From NCBI RefSeq assembly GCF_018861045.1, contig NZ_JAHKQJ010000002.1, positions 124,001 to 188,000 on the forward strand: a stretch of 64,000 nucleotides of DNA. Direction: 5' to 3'. Under the pieces are notes generated by a model. That model saw nothing but the letters and a program-made list of their open reading frames with translations, searched no databases and was not told the DNA's origin. The first letter of the stretch is position 1, and each line of letters starts with the position of its first letter. Of the stretch, positions 40,212-48,703 are shown piece by piece. Made by a program: the position numbers and the translations under genes. The DNA is from Octadecabacter sp. B2R22. GTDB taxonomy: Bacteria; Pseudomonadota; Alphaproteobacteria; Rhodobacterales; Rhodobacteraceae.

Positions 40212-43094
40212 GTGTCTCTATTCCTAATCGTCGCTTTGCCATTCCTTGGTGCATTATTACCGGGTGTGATGAACTCAGCCGGCCGTCAAGCCGTGGGCGG
40301 AGTGACGTTCACTGTGACGCTGGCCGCTTTCGTCGGACTATTGACAAACCTCCCTGCCGTTTTGGCTGGGGAACTCGTGCAGACAGGGTTCAATTGGTTC
40401 CCCGAACTCGGGCTGAATGTCACACTGATGTTGGACGGGCTTGGGTTCTTCTTTGCGCTTTTGATCCTCGGCATCGGCCTTTTGATCATCGCCTACGCCC
40501 GGTTCTATCTGGCCCGTGAAGACAATATGGGTGAGTTTTTCACCTATTTACTGCTGTTCCAAGGCGCGATGGTCGGCATTGTGTTGTCCGATAACATCCT
40601 GCTTTTGTTGATCTTCTGGGAACTTACGTCGCTGTCGTCTTTCTTGCTGATCGGCTATTGGAAACACCTAGAGGCAGGCCGCCAAGGCGCGCGCATGGCG
40701 TTGACAGTGACGGGTATGGGTGGCCTTGCAATGATCGGTGGTATGCTGATCTTGGGCAATATCGTCGGGTCCTATGACCTAAGCGTTATTCTACAGAACC
40801 GCGATTTGATCCAAGCGGATCCAATGTATGTGCCCGCTTTGCTGTTGATTCTAATCGGGGCTTTCACCAAGTCGGCACAATTCCCGTTCCATTTTTGGCT
40901 GCCCCACGCGATGGCCGCTCCGACACCTGTGTCGGCCTATCTGCACTCCGCCACGATGGTCAAAGCGGGTATTTTCCTGATGGCGCGGACTTGGCCGGTG
41001 CTGTCTGGTTCGCCCGAATGGTTCTATATCGTGACCACGGTGGGTCTAATCACGATGATCCTTGGCGCCGTTATTGCGCTGTTCAAACACGACCTGAAAG
41101 CGCTTCTTGCGTTTTCAACCGTGTCCCACCTTGGCCTGATTACGATGTTGCTGGGCACTGGCACCGCGTTCGGTGCGTTCGCCGCGATGTTCCATATCCT
41201 GAACCACGCGACGTTTAAGGCCGCGCTGTTCATGTCCGCTGGCATCATCGACCACGAGACCAAAACCCGTGACATCCGTATCCTTGGCGGCTTGCGTCAC
41301 TTGATGCCGATCACGTTCATCATAGCGACACTTGCGGCCCTGTCTATGGCGGGCATCCCGTTCCTGAACGGCTTCTTGTCCAAGGAAATGATGCTCGAAG
41401 AGATGGAGCACACTTACCTGTTCGGTCCCGAATGGCTTGTGCCTGCTTTGGCAACTTTTGGATCGCTGTTTTCCGCGGCGTATTGTTTCCGCCTGATCGG
41501 CCACACTTTCCTCGGTAAGAAACGTGACCCCGAAAGCTACCCGGCCAAACCCCATGATCCCGGTGCAGGCCTGTGGTTGCCACCTGCGATCCTTGTGGTG
41601 CTGGTTGTGGTTATTGGTGTGGCTCCTTTCTTGGTCGAAGACTTCGTGAAAATCGTGACCGCTGCCGTTTTGGGCAGCACGGCAGAAGTCCCAGACGCGC
41701 ACATCAAAATCTGGCACGGTTTTGTCACGCCGCTTTATATGTCGATCGTCGCGGTTGTCGGTGGCTTGATCGTGTTGTCGATGTTCAAGCCACTTTCACG
41801 CCTGTGGGAAGCCACGCCACGCCCAGAAGCGAAAGCAATCTTTGATGAAATCATCGCGGCCTTCGTGATGTACGCCAAGGCAATCATCCATCCGCTGCAC
41901 AACGGCGCCTTTACCCGCTACGCGATGATCTTTGGCGTCGCCGTCGTTGCAGCTGGTTATCACGCGTGGACGACAGGTGTGTTGGGCGATGTTACGCGCA
42001 ACGTTCAGCCTGTGGGTTGGGCTGAAATCGCGGGCTGGATCATGCTTGTGGCGGCAACGGTCGGCTTGGCTGCGATGCACCACAACCGCCTTCTGGCTTT
42101 GATCCTGATCGGGATTGTCGGGCTGATGGTGTCGATCGCTTTCATTCTGCTTAGCGCGCCTGATTTGGCGATGACACAGATCACGGTTGAGGTGGTTACG
42201 ATCATTTTGCTTTTGCTGGCGCTCAACTTTTTGCCCAACCATACGCCGGTCGAGTCTTCGCTCCTGCGTCGCGCTCGTGATGTCGTTGTTGCAGGGGCGG
42301 CTGGCCTCGCGACGATGGCGCTGACCTATCACTATCTGCTGCGCGATGCTGTTGCCTCACCCATTTCCGAATTCCACCTTGCCAATTCGTATAAAGGCGG
42401 CGGCGGGACCAATGTGGTCAACGTGATCTTGGTTGATTTCCGTGGCTTTGATACCTTCGGTGAAATTATCGTTCTCGGGATTGCGGCGCTGTTGATCTAT
42501 GCCCTGACAGAGGCGTTGTTGAACGGCCCTGTGCGTGCACGTCTATTGAACCGCAAACCCGACAAACCGTTGTCGGGGACGCAACACCCGATGATGATGG
42601 TTATTCTGACGCGGGTTATCTTCCCAATTGTTTTGTTGGTTGGTTTCTACATCTTCTTGCGTGGTCACAACGAACCGGGCGGTGGGTTCATCGCGGGTCT
42701 GATCGTGTCGATTGGCGTGTTAATGCAATACATGGCAAGCGGGTTTGGCTGGGCCTCGGATCGGGTGCGCTGGCCGTATCACGGTGTAATCGGGGCAGGG
42801 GTGCTAGTGGCTGGCCTAACGGGTATCGGCGCATGGTTCTTTGGTAAGCCATTCTTGACGTCTGATTTCACCTACGTCCGCATCCCGCCGTTTGAAAAAT
42901 TCGAATTGGCCACGGCTGCGCTGTTTGATCTTGGCGTGTTCCTTGCTGTTCTGGGGGCAGTGATGTTGTCGCTCGAAAGCTTCTCGCGCCTCGCGCGGCG
43001 GGCACATGTAAGAGACAGCGACGAGCCGATGGATGTCGATCCCTCAAAGCCGATCGTAACCGATCTTGAACCTTCAGCTCAGGAGGGCGTGTAA
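40212..43094 (+). CDS. mrpA: Mrp Na+(K+)/H+ antiporter fused subunit A/B
   Basis: A 960-residue membrane protein. The N-terminal 700 residues are NuoL/MrpA-like (LLIFWELTSLSSFLLIGYWK, SAQFPFHFWLPHAMAAPTPV, KHDLKALLAFSTVSHLGLI, HATFKAALFMSAGIIDH). From about residue 790 an MrpB domain follows (VIFPIVLLVGFYIFLRGHNE, PGGGFIAGLIVSIGVLMQYM). The fusion explains the absence of a separate mrpB gene. Start is GTG 40212 with AGGAG upstream. The complex exports Na+ or K+ in exchange for protons and supports alkaline or salt tolerance, as expected in a marine bacterium. Confidence 0.93.
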   Translation: MSLFLIVALPFLGALLPGVMNSAGRQAVGGVTFTVTLAAFVGLLTNLPAVLAGELVQTGFNWFPELGLNVTLMLDGLGFFFALLILGIGLLIIAYARFYLAREDNMGEFFTYLLLFQGAMVGIVLSDNILLLLIFWELTSLSSFLLIGYWKHLEAGRQGARMALTVTGMGGLAMIGGMLILGNIVGSYDLSVILQNRDLIQADPMYVPALLLILIGAFTKSAQFPFHFWLPHAMAAPTPVSAYLHSATMVKAGIFLMARTWPVLSGSPEWFYIVTTVGLITMILGAVIALFKHDLKALLAFSTVSHLGLITMLLGTGTAFGAFAAMFHILNHATFKAALFMSAGIIDHETKTRDIRILGGLRHLMPITFIIATLAALSMAGIPFLNGFLSKEMMLEEMEHTYLFGPEWLVPALATFGSLFSAAYCFRLIGHTFLGKKRDPESYPAKPHDPGAGLWLPPAILVVLVVVIGVAPFLVEDFVKIVTAAVLGSTAEVPDAHIKIWHGFVTPLYMSIVAVVGGLIVLSMFKPLSRLWEATPRPEAKAIFDEIIAAFVMYAKAIIHPLHNGAFTRYAMIFGVAVVAAGYHAWTTGVLGDVTRNVQPVGWAEIAGWIMLVAATVGLAAMHHNRLLALILIGIVGLMVSIAFILLSAPDLAMTQITVEVVTIILLLLALNFLPNHTPVESSLLRRARDVVVAGAAGLATMALTYHYLLRDAVASPISEFHLANSYKGGGGTNVVNVILVDFRGFDTFGEIIVLGIAALLIYALTEALLNGPVRARLLNRKPDKPLSGTQHPMMMVILTRVIFPIVLLVGFYIFLRGHNEPGGGFIAGLIVSIGVLMQYMASGFGWASDRVRWPYHGVIGAGVLVAGLTGIGAWFFGKPFLTSDFTYVRIPPFEKFELATAALFDLGVFLAVLGAVMLSLESFSRLARRAHVRDSDEPMDVDPSKPIVTDLEPSAQEGV

Positions 43095-43095
43095 C

Positions 43096-43443
43096 ATGGA
43101 AGTCCTTGTTGCCTCAGCTGTGGGGATACTGACCGCCGCTGGCATGTATTTGGTCATGCGATTGCGGACCTTCCCCGTCATCATGGGTATTTCACTGCTA
43201 ACCTATGCCGTGAACGTCTTTTTGTTTGCGTCTGGTCGTTTGACTGTCGGATCAGCGCCGATCTTGCGCGATGGTGTTGACGTCTACGCCGATCCAGTGC
43301 CGCAAGCTCTTGTGCTGACGGCCATCGTGATTTCATTCGGGATGACTGCTGTTGTTGTGATGATTTCCTTGGGCGCTTATCTGGGAACCAACGATGATGG
43401 GGTAGATGACCCCCCCGAGACAGATCAGGAGGGCGAAGCATGA
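43096..43443 (+). CDS. mrpC: Mrp antiporter subunit C (NuoK-like)
   Basis: A 115-residue protein with three membrane helices, like NuoK (MEVLVASAVGILTAAGMYLV, FPVIMGISLLTYAVNVFLF, VPQALVLTAIVISFGMTAVV). ATG 43096 is two bases after the mrpA stop with AGGAGGG upstream; the in-frame extension into mrpA is not needed. Confidence 0.9.
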   Translation: MEVLVASAVGILTAAGMYLVMRLRTFPVIMGISLLTYAVNVFLFASGRLTVGSAPILRDGVDVYADPVPQALVLTAIVISFGMTAVVVMISLGAYLGTNDDGVDDPPETDQEGEA

Positions 43444-44987
43444 CCCATTGGATCATTGCCCCTGTTGTTCTTCCGGCCATGTTGGCGCCGTTTATCGTGC
43501 TGGCTGCACGCTATCATATCGGCATCCAGCGGGTGTTTTCACTGGCCGGTGTCGTGGCGCTGATTGCCATCGCGGCCTCTCTGTTTGTGACCGTGTCTGA
43601 TGGCACGATCCTGCTGTATCAGCTGGGTGATTGGGCTGCCCCCTTTGGCATTGTGCTGGTCGGGGATCGCCTGTCGGTCCTTATGGTCCTGCTCACGGCT
43701 GTCTTGGCTCTCTTTGTGTTGCTTTATGCGATTGGGTCCGGTTGGGATGATCGCGGCTGGCATTTCCATGCGCTGTTCCAGTTCCAACTGATGGGGATCA
43801 TGGGGGCCTTTTTGACGGGCGATTTGTTTAACCTGTTTGTGTTCTTTGAGGTGATGCTGATCGCGTCTTACGGCCTGATGATCCATGCAGGTGGCAATGA
43901 TCGCCTGCGCGCAGGTGTTCAATACGTTCTTTATAACCTGTTGGCGTCGACGCTTTTCTTGTTCGCGCTCGGGTCGCTCTATGCCGAGACGGGCACGCTC
44001 AACATGGCGGACCTTGCGGTGCGGGCTGATATGATCGGCGCAGACGCGACGGTCGGTATTCGCGTTGCGGCTGTGTTGCTGTTGTTGGTTTTCGCCGTCA
44101 AAGCGGCGCTTGTGCCGCTGCACTTCTGGCTGCCGTCCAGCTACGCAGAAGCACCAGGCCCCGTGGCTGCGCTGTTCGCGATCATGACCAAGGTCGGCGC
44201 TTATGCGATGATCCGCGTCTACACATTGATCTTCCCACCGGACTTAGAAACGACCGCAGGGCTTTATGATGTTTGGTTGCTTCCGGCAGCACTTATTACT
44301 GTTGCGTTGGGCATGATCGGCATTCTGGCCGCCAAAAAACTGGACCGTCTGGTTGCCTTTGCCGTAATCGGGTCCATGGGGATGGTGATGGTCGCTATCT
44401 CCTTGACGACTCCCGAAGGCATTGCCGCCGCCTTGTATTACATCGTGCATTCGACACTGGCGGGCGCGGCCCTGTTCCTGATTGTCGACCTCGTGAAATC
44501 CAACCGCGCATCCCTGACCCTAACCGCGCTCCCACCTGTTGCAGGTGCTGCGCTGACCTCTGCGCTGTTCTTTGCGGCGGCGATTGCGATGACAGGTCTG
44601 CCGCCGCTGTCTGGTTTCTTGGGTAAGCTCTTGATCCTTGATGCCGCGCGAGACCACACAATGAACGTGACCATCTGGGCTGTTATCCTTTGTTCCAGTC
44701 TGATCGGTATTGTCGGATTTTCCCGCGCGGGCAGTGTTGTGTTCTGGAAAGCCAAAAGCGTTGCTGTGGACGAGCAGGCCGAGCCGACGACATCTTCAAA
44801 CCCATTGGCCTATGCGGCTGTTGGCGGATTGCTGGCGCTTCTCGTGGCCCATTCAGTACTGGGTGGCTATGCGCAGTCCTTCATGACAGCCACCGCAGCT
44901 CAACTGTTCGAACCCGAACCCTACATCTCGATCGTACTTGAGACCGAGGGCAAGCTCAGCGCGCCTGACGCGTCGGAGGACCACTGA
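43440..44987 (+). CDS. mrpD: Mrp antiporter subunit D (NuoN/M-like)
   Basis: A 515-residue protein with about 14 membrane segments. Proton-channel residues are visible in LFVFFEVMLIASYGLMIHAG (Glu), VFAVKAALVPLHFWLPSSYA (Lys, His) and AAKKLDRLVAFAVIGSMG. It begins inside the mrpC stop (ATGA overlap), so it is translated with it. It provides, with MrpA, the antiport channels. Confidence 0.93.
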   Translation: MTHWIIAPVVLPAMLAPFIVLAARYHIGIQRVFSLAGVVALIAIAASLFVTVSDGTILLYQLGDWAAPFGIVLVGDRLSVLMVLLTAVLALFVLLYAIGSGWDDRGWHFHALFQFQLMGIMGAFLTGDLFNLFVFFEVMLIASYGLMIHAGGNDRLRAGVQYVLYNLLASTLFLFALGSLYAETGTLNMADLAVRADMIGADATVGIRVAAVLLLLVFAVKAALVPLHFWLPSSYAEAPGPVAALFAIMTKVGAYAMIRVYTLIFPPDLETTAGLYDVWLLPAALITVALGMIGILAAKKLDRLVAFAVIGSMGMVMVAISLTTPEGIAAALYYIVHSTLAGAALFLIVDLVKSNRASLTLTALPPVAGAALTSALFFAAAIAMTGLPPLSGFLGKLLILDAARDHTMNVTIWAVILCSSLIGIVGFSRAGSVVFWKAKSVAVDEQAEPTTSSNPLAYAAVGGLLALLVAHSVLGGYAQSFMTATAAQLFEPEPYISIVLETEGKLSAPDASEDH

Positions 44988-44988
44988 C

Positions 44989-45492
44989 ATGATCCGCTCC
45001 GTATTCAATTGGTTGTTTCCGCACCCGCTGATGACTTTGCTTTTGGCAGTGGTTTGGCTGATCCTGCAAAACGACTTCAGCTACGGCATGGCTGTGTTTG
45101 GGCTGATCCTTGGCATTATCATCCCTCGGGGGTTTGCTGCTTGGTGGCCTGATCGACCGCGTCGTTTCCACATGGGGCGGATGATCCCGTATGTGCTTTT
45201 GGTGTTGTGGGACATCATGGTGGCCAACGTCCAAGTGGCTTGGATCGTTCTGACGCGGCGCAACCGTAACCTTCGGCCTGCCTGGATCGTTGTCCCGTTG
45301 GACTTGCGCCAACCCGAAGCGATTACGGTTTTAGCGGGGACAATTACTTTGACCCCCGGGACCGTCTCTGCCGACATTTCCAATACCGGCCACTATCTGC
45401 TGGTGCACGCTCTGGATGCGCCTGATCCTGATGCTGTTCGCGATGACATCAAGTCACGCTACGAAGCCCGACTAAAGGAGATTTTTGTATGA
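44989..45492 (+). CDS. mrpE: Mrp antiporter subunit E
   Basis: A 167-residue protein with two or three N-terminal membrane helices (FPHPLMTLLLAVVWLILQND, GMAVFGLILGIIIPRGFAAW) and a C-terminal soluble domain with the MrpE pattern TLTPGTVSADISNTGHYLLV. ATG 44989 is one base after the mrpD stop. Confidence 0.9.
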   Translation: MIRSVFNWLFPHPLMTLLLAVVWLILQNDFSYGMAVFGLILGIIIPRGFAAWWPDRPRRFHMGRMIPYVLLVLWDIMVANVQVAWIVLTRRNRNLRPAWIVVPLDLRQPEAITVLAGTITLTPGTVSADISNTGHYLLVHALDAPDPDAVRDDIKSRYEARLKEIFV

Positions 45493-45776
45493 TGCCTGCT
45501 GCTGAATTTCTGAGCTGGGCGATGACATTGGCCTTTGCGGCTGTCGCTCTTTCGCAATTGCTTGCGCTTGTTCGCTTGGTGATTGGGCCAAATACGGGGG
45601 ACCGTATTCTTGCCCTTGATACGATGGTGGTGAATGCGATTGGCCTAATCGTCCTTGTGGGCATGTTCCAAGGGACGCGCCTGTATTTCGAAGCCGCCCT
45701 AATTATCGCAATGCTTGGATTTGTATCAACCGTGGCCTATGCGCGGTTTGTGCTAAGGGGGGATATCATCGAATGA
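45489..45776 (+). CDS. mrpF: Mrp antiporter subunit F
   Basis: A 95-residue membrane protein with three helices and the MrpF pattern LVRLVIGPNTGDRILALDTM. It overlaps mrpE and mrpG by four bases each (ATGA), showing strict co-translation. Confidence 0.9.
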   Translation: MMPAAEFLSWAMTLAFAAVALSQLLALVRLVIGPNTGDRILALDTMVVNAIGLIVLVGMFQGTRLYFEAALIIAMLGFVSTVAYARFVLRGDIIE

Positions 45777-46150
45777 CCATGCAAGTTATTGGAACCTACG
45801 CCGTCGCCTTCTGCCTGTTGATCGGGGCCTTCTTCATGTTGGTCGGCGCGATCGGCCTTGTAAAACTTCCCGATTCCATGACCCGCCTTCACGCGCCAAC
45901 CAAAGTTGGCACGATGGGGATTGGCGCTTTGCTCTTGGCCTCCATTACGAACTCATGGGTGTTCCACGACGGTTCGGTGCATGAGTTGTTGATCATGGCC
46001 TTTCTCTTTGTGACCGCGCCGATCTCGGCCAACTTTATGAGCAAAGTGAACATTCACCGCAAGACCTGCACGCCCCCGCCCAAAGCCCCCGAGGCCGAAG
46101 TCTGGTCGACGCTTGTGAAACGCGATGAGAATGGCGACCTGATCCAATAG
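45773..46150 (+). CDS. mrpG: Mrp antiporter subunit G
   Basis: A 125-residue protein with three membrane helices and the MrpG signature GAIGLVKLPDSMTRLHAPTK followed by VGTMGIGALLLASI. It ends the mrp operon. No clear terminator follows within the 120 bases before the next gene. Confidence 0.9.
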   Translation: MTMQVIGTYAVAFCLLIGAFFMLVGAIGLVKLPDSMTRLHAPTKVGTMGIGALLLASITNSWVFHDGSVHELLIMAFLFVTAPISANFMSKVNIHRKTCTPPPKAPEAEVWSTLVKRDENGDLIQ

Positions 46151-46273
46151 AATGCGCGAGCATCACGGCCCGACCATCCAAACGATCAAACGTTTTTGTG
46201 CAATTTGCATGCTGACCCATTGCACCTTCCGCCAAGACTCGTAGCTTGGCCGCACTCATTCAAGGACGCGCAC

Positions 46274-47110
46274 ATGACCTATACGCCCCCGAAAGTCTGG
46301 ACTTGGGATTCTGAGAATGGCGGGCAATTCGCCAGCACCAACCGCCCAACGGCGGGCCCAACCCACGACAAGGACCTGCCAAGCGGCAAACACCCCCTGC
46401 AATTGCATTCCATGGCCACGCCGAACGGCGTTAAAGTCACCGTGATGTTGGAAGAGCTGTTGGCCAAAGGCTACGCTGCGGATTACGATGCTTGGTTCAT
46501 CGACATCGGTGAAGGCGATCAATTCTCCAGCGGGTTTGTGGATCTCAATCCGAATTCAAAAATTCCAGCACTGTTCGATAAATCCACGGGCGTTCGTGTG
46601 TTCGAAAGCGGTGCGATCCTGCTGTATCTGGCCGAGAAGTTTCGGGCGTTCCTGCCGCGTGACATTGAAGGCCGCACAGAAACCCTGAACTGGCTGTTTT
46701 GGCTTCAGGGTTCGGCGCCTTATCTGGGTGGCGGTTTTGGGCATTTCTACAAATATGCGCCGGAAAAGTTCGAATACCCGATCAACCGTTTTGCGATGGA
46801 AGCAAAGCGTCAACTCGATGTGCTGGATCAACAGCTCGAAGAGAACCGTTACATCGCGGGGAATGAATATACGATTGCCGATATGGCAACGGCCCCATGG
46901 TACGGTTCGTTAGTCAAAGGCACCGTCTATGACGCGGCCGAATTTTTGGACGTGGAAAGCTATGAAAACGTGACCCGTTGGGCGGATGATGTGATGTCTC
47001 GACCTGCTTATGAGCGGGGCCGTATGGTCAACCGTGCGTGGGGCGAAGACAGCGAACAACTCCGTGAACGCCACGACGCCAGCGATTTTGACGCTGTGCC
47101 AAAGGGCTAA
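46274..47110 (+). CDS. yghU: YghU-type glutathione S-transferase/disulfide reductase
   Basis: A 278-residue Nu-class glutathione transferase. The N-terminal extension before the thioredoxin fold (TYTPPKVWTWDSENGGQFAS) and the LHSMATPNGVKVTVMLEELL segment, plus SKIPALFDKSTGVRVFESGAI for glutathione binding, identify YghU. YghU proteins reduce disulfides using two glutathiones. ATG 46274 lies in the usual N-terminal position; the longer frame upstream lacks support. A T-rich terminator follows. Confidence 0.88.
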   Translation: MTYTPPKVWTWDSENGGQFASTNRPTAGPTHDKDLPSGKHPLQLHSMATPNGVKVTVMLEELLAKGYAADYDAWFIDIGEGDQFSSGFVDLNPNSKIPALFDKSTGVRVFESGAILLYLAEKFRAFLPRDIEGRTETLNWLFWLQGSAPYLGGGFGHFYKYAPEKFEYPINRFAMEAKRQLDVLDQQLEENRYIAGNEYTIADMATAPWYGSLVKGTVYDAAEFLDVESYENVTRWADDVMSRPAYERGRMVNRAWGEDSEQLRERHDASDFDAVPKG

Positions 47111-47120
47111 TACTTAAATG

Positions 47121-47153
47121 TTGGCGGCGCGATAATCCGCGCCACCAATTTTT
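47121..47153 (+). terminator. Terminator of yghU
   Basis: TTGGCGGCGCG pairs with CGCGCCACCAA (10 of 11), 6-base loop, followed by TTTTTA. It lies 10 bases after the yghU stop, between it and the convergent znuA. Confidence 0.8.
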
Positions 47154-47180
47154 ATCCCAATCCTTACTGGATCGATGTCC

Positions 47181-48131
47181 TTACATGCACTCCGCGAGAG
47201 CAGCGGACAGATCCAAGATAAGCTGCGGATACATCGCAGGGCCTGCGTCCAAGTGGGACCCGAGTGGATCAAGAACACCCGTTTCTGCTTCGGCGCCGTT
47301 TAGGACCGTTGCAATAAGGTCCGGGTTGAATTGTGGTTCAGCAAAAACGCAATCGATGCCTTCGTCAGCGATGCGGGCCTGAATTTCCGCGATACGTGCA
47401 GGGCTTGGGTCAGACGCGTCACTGATGGAAATCGCGCCTGCCGCTGGGAAATCAAAATCGTTCTCAAAGTACTGATAGGCATCGTGGAACACGACGAAGT
47501 TGCCGCCACGCACAGGCTCTAGTGTGGCGTTCGCTTCGGCCATCGCCGCCTCGATTTCACCGCGACCTGCCGCTGCGTTTGCGAAATAAGCACCAGCGTT
47601 TTCTGGATCAGCAGCGGAAATTTCACCAGCAATCACGTTCATCCAAGTCATTGCGTTTTGTGGGGACAACCAAGAATGCGGATCGTGCTTGCCATGGTCA
47701 TCATGGTCATCCTCGTCGTGATCATCATGATCGTCGTCGTGGCCTTCTTCGTCTCCGTGAACGTGCTTTTCGAACAATGCGTCGCTACGGGTTTCCAGTT
47801 CAATGGTGCCGTTAGCTTCCATCAACTCGGTTGACGCAGCATCTGGGGCCAACGCTTCGATCGCTTCGCCCAACCATGGCGACAAATCAGCACTGACCCA
47901 AAACACCAAGTCCGCGTCTTGCAATGACTGGGCTTCGGATGGGCGCAGGCTGTATTCATGCGGGCTAGCACCCTGTTGCATAATCAGGGCAGGCGTCCCA
48001 ACGCCCTCCATGACGCGCGCCACAAGGGAGTGCACAGGAGCGATATCGACGGCAACATTAGGAACGTCCGCAAGGACCGAACCAGCCATCAAAGAGGCGG
48101 TGACTGAGAGGGAAAGAAGCTTTCTGGACAT
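47181..48131 (-). CDS. znuA: Zinc ABC transporter substrate-binding protein
   Basis: A 316-residue periplasmic zinc-binding protein. A signal peptide (MSRKLLSLSVTASLMAGSVLA) precedes the metal site, whose His residues lie in DIAPVHSLVARVM, GASPHEYSLRPS and FVVFHDAYQYFEND; a long His/Asp-rich loop (HVHGDEEGHDDDHDDHDEDD) is inserted near residue 130 as in zinc-specific members. ATG 48131 has GGAG six bases upstream, better than ATG 48143. It is divergent from zur-znuC-znuB across a short region with two Zur-like boxes. Confidence 0.93.
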   Translation of the reverse strand: MSRKLLSLSVTASLMAGSVLADVPNVAVDIAPVHSLVARVMEGVGTPALIMQQGASPHEYSLRPSEAQSLQDADLVFWVSADLSPWLGEAIEALAPDAASTELMEANGTIELETRSDALFEKHVHGDEEGHDDDHDDHDEDDHDDHGKHDPHSWLSPQNAMTWMNVIAGEISAADPENAGAYFANAAAGRGEIEAAMAEANATLEPVRGGNFVVFHDAYQYFENDFDFPAAGAISISDASDPSPARIAEIQARIADEGIDCVFAEPQFNPDLIATVLNGAEAETGVLDPLGSHLDAGPAMYPQLILDLSAALAECM

Positions 48132-48145
48132 TGGATACTCCATGT

Positions 48146-48159
48146 GATTTTATAACATT
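48146..48159. promoter_or_regulatory. Zur-like box 1 (znuA side)
   Basis: GATTTTATAACATT matches the symmetric AATGTTATAACATT at 12 of 14 positions. It lies 15 bases upstream of the znuA start. The reference is the shared symmetric form of the two boxes here, similar to known alphaproteobacterial Zur sites. Confidence 0.6.
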
Positions 48160-48176
48160 AACGATCGATTAGACGA

Positions 48177-48190
48177 AATGTAATAACATG
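48177..48190. promoter_or_regulatory. Zur-like box 2 (overlaps the zur start codon)
   Basis: AATGTAATAACATG matches the same symmetric AATGTTATAACATT at 12 of 14 positions. It ends on the G of the zur ATG, so bound Zur would block both transcription and its own translation start region. The zur-znuC-znuB message is then probably leaderless or nearly so. Confidence 0.6.
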
Positions 48191-48703
48191 ACAAGTGCTC
48201 CGAGCAACAATGATGCTGGCGACGATCCTGTTGGGTTCGCTCACCACGACCACGGCGCCTGCGTAAGTGATACGCTTGCGGCCGCTGAAAAGCGGTGCGC
48301 GGCTGAGGGGCTTCGCTTTACGCCCGTGCGCCGCAAGGTCTTGGAAATCCTGCTGCAAGAACATCGCGCACTTGGGGCTTATGCCATTTTGGAACAGTTG
48401 CGCGAAGACGGATACGGTTCTCAGCCGCCCGTTGCCTACCGCGCACTGGATTTTCTGGTGGCAAATGGACTGGCCCATAAAATTGAACGGCTGAACTCCT
48501 TTATTGCCTGCGCTCATCCCAGCCACGCCCACTCGCCGGCCTTCATGATCTGCCGTTTGTGCGACGCAGTTGCAGAAGCCGAATCGACGTCGGCACGTGG
48601 TGGGTTAGGCGAGGCGGCCCGCGCGACCGGTTTCAAGATTGAACGCACCGTCATCGAGGCCGAAGGCGTTTGTCCATCTTGTGTCGAGAAGGCCGACGCA
48701 TGA
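48188..48703 (+). CDS. zur: Zinc uptake regulator Zur (Fur family)
   Basis: A 171-residue Fur-family repressor. The winged helix is RFTPVRRKVLEILLQEHRAL to PVAYRALDFLVANGLAH; metal-binding Cys are in CRLCD and CPSCVEK, with FIACAHPSHAHSP between. A short N-terminal His stretch (HHDHGACV) may add a zinc site. Zinc-bound Zur represses znuABC. Its stop overlaps the znuC ATG (ATGA). No Shine-Dalgarno is seen, consistent with the start inside box 2. Confidence 0.92.
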   Translation: MTSAPSNNDAGDDPVGFAHHDHGACVSDTLAAAEKRCAAEGLRFTPVRRKVLEILLQEHRALGAYAILEQLREDGYGSQPPVAYRALDFLVANGLAHKIERLNSFIACAHPSHAHSPAFMICRLCDAVAEAESTSARGGLGEAARATGFKIERTVIEAEGVCPSCVEKADA

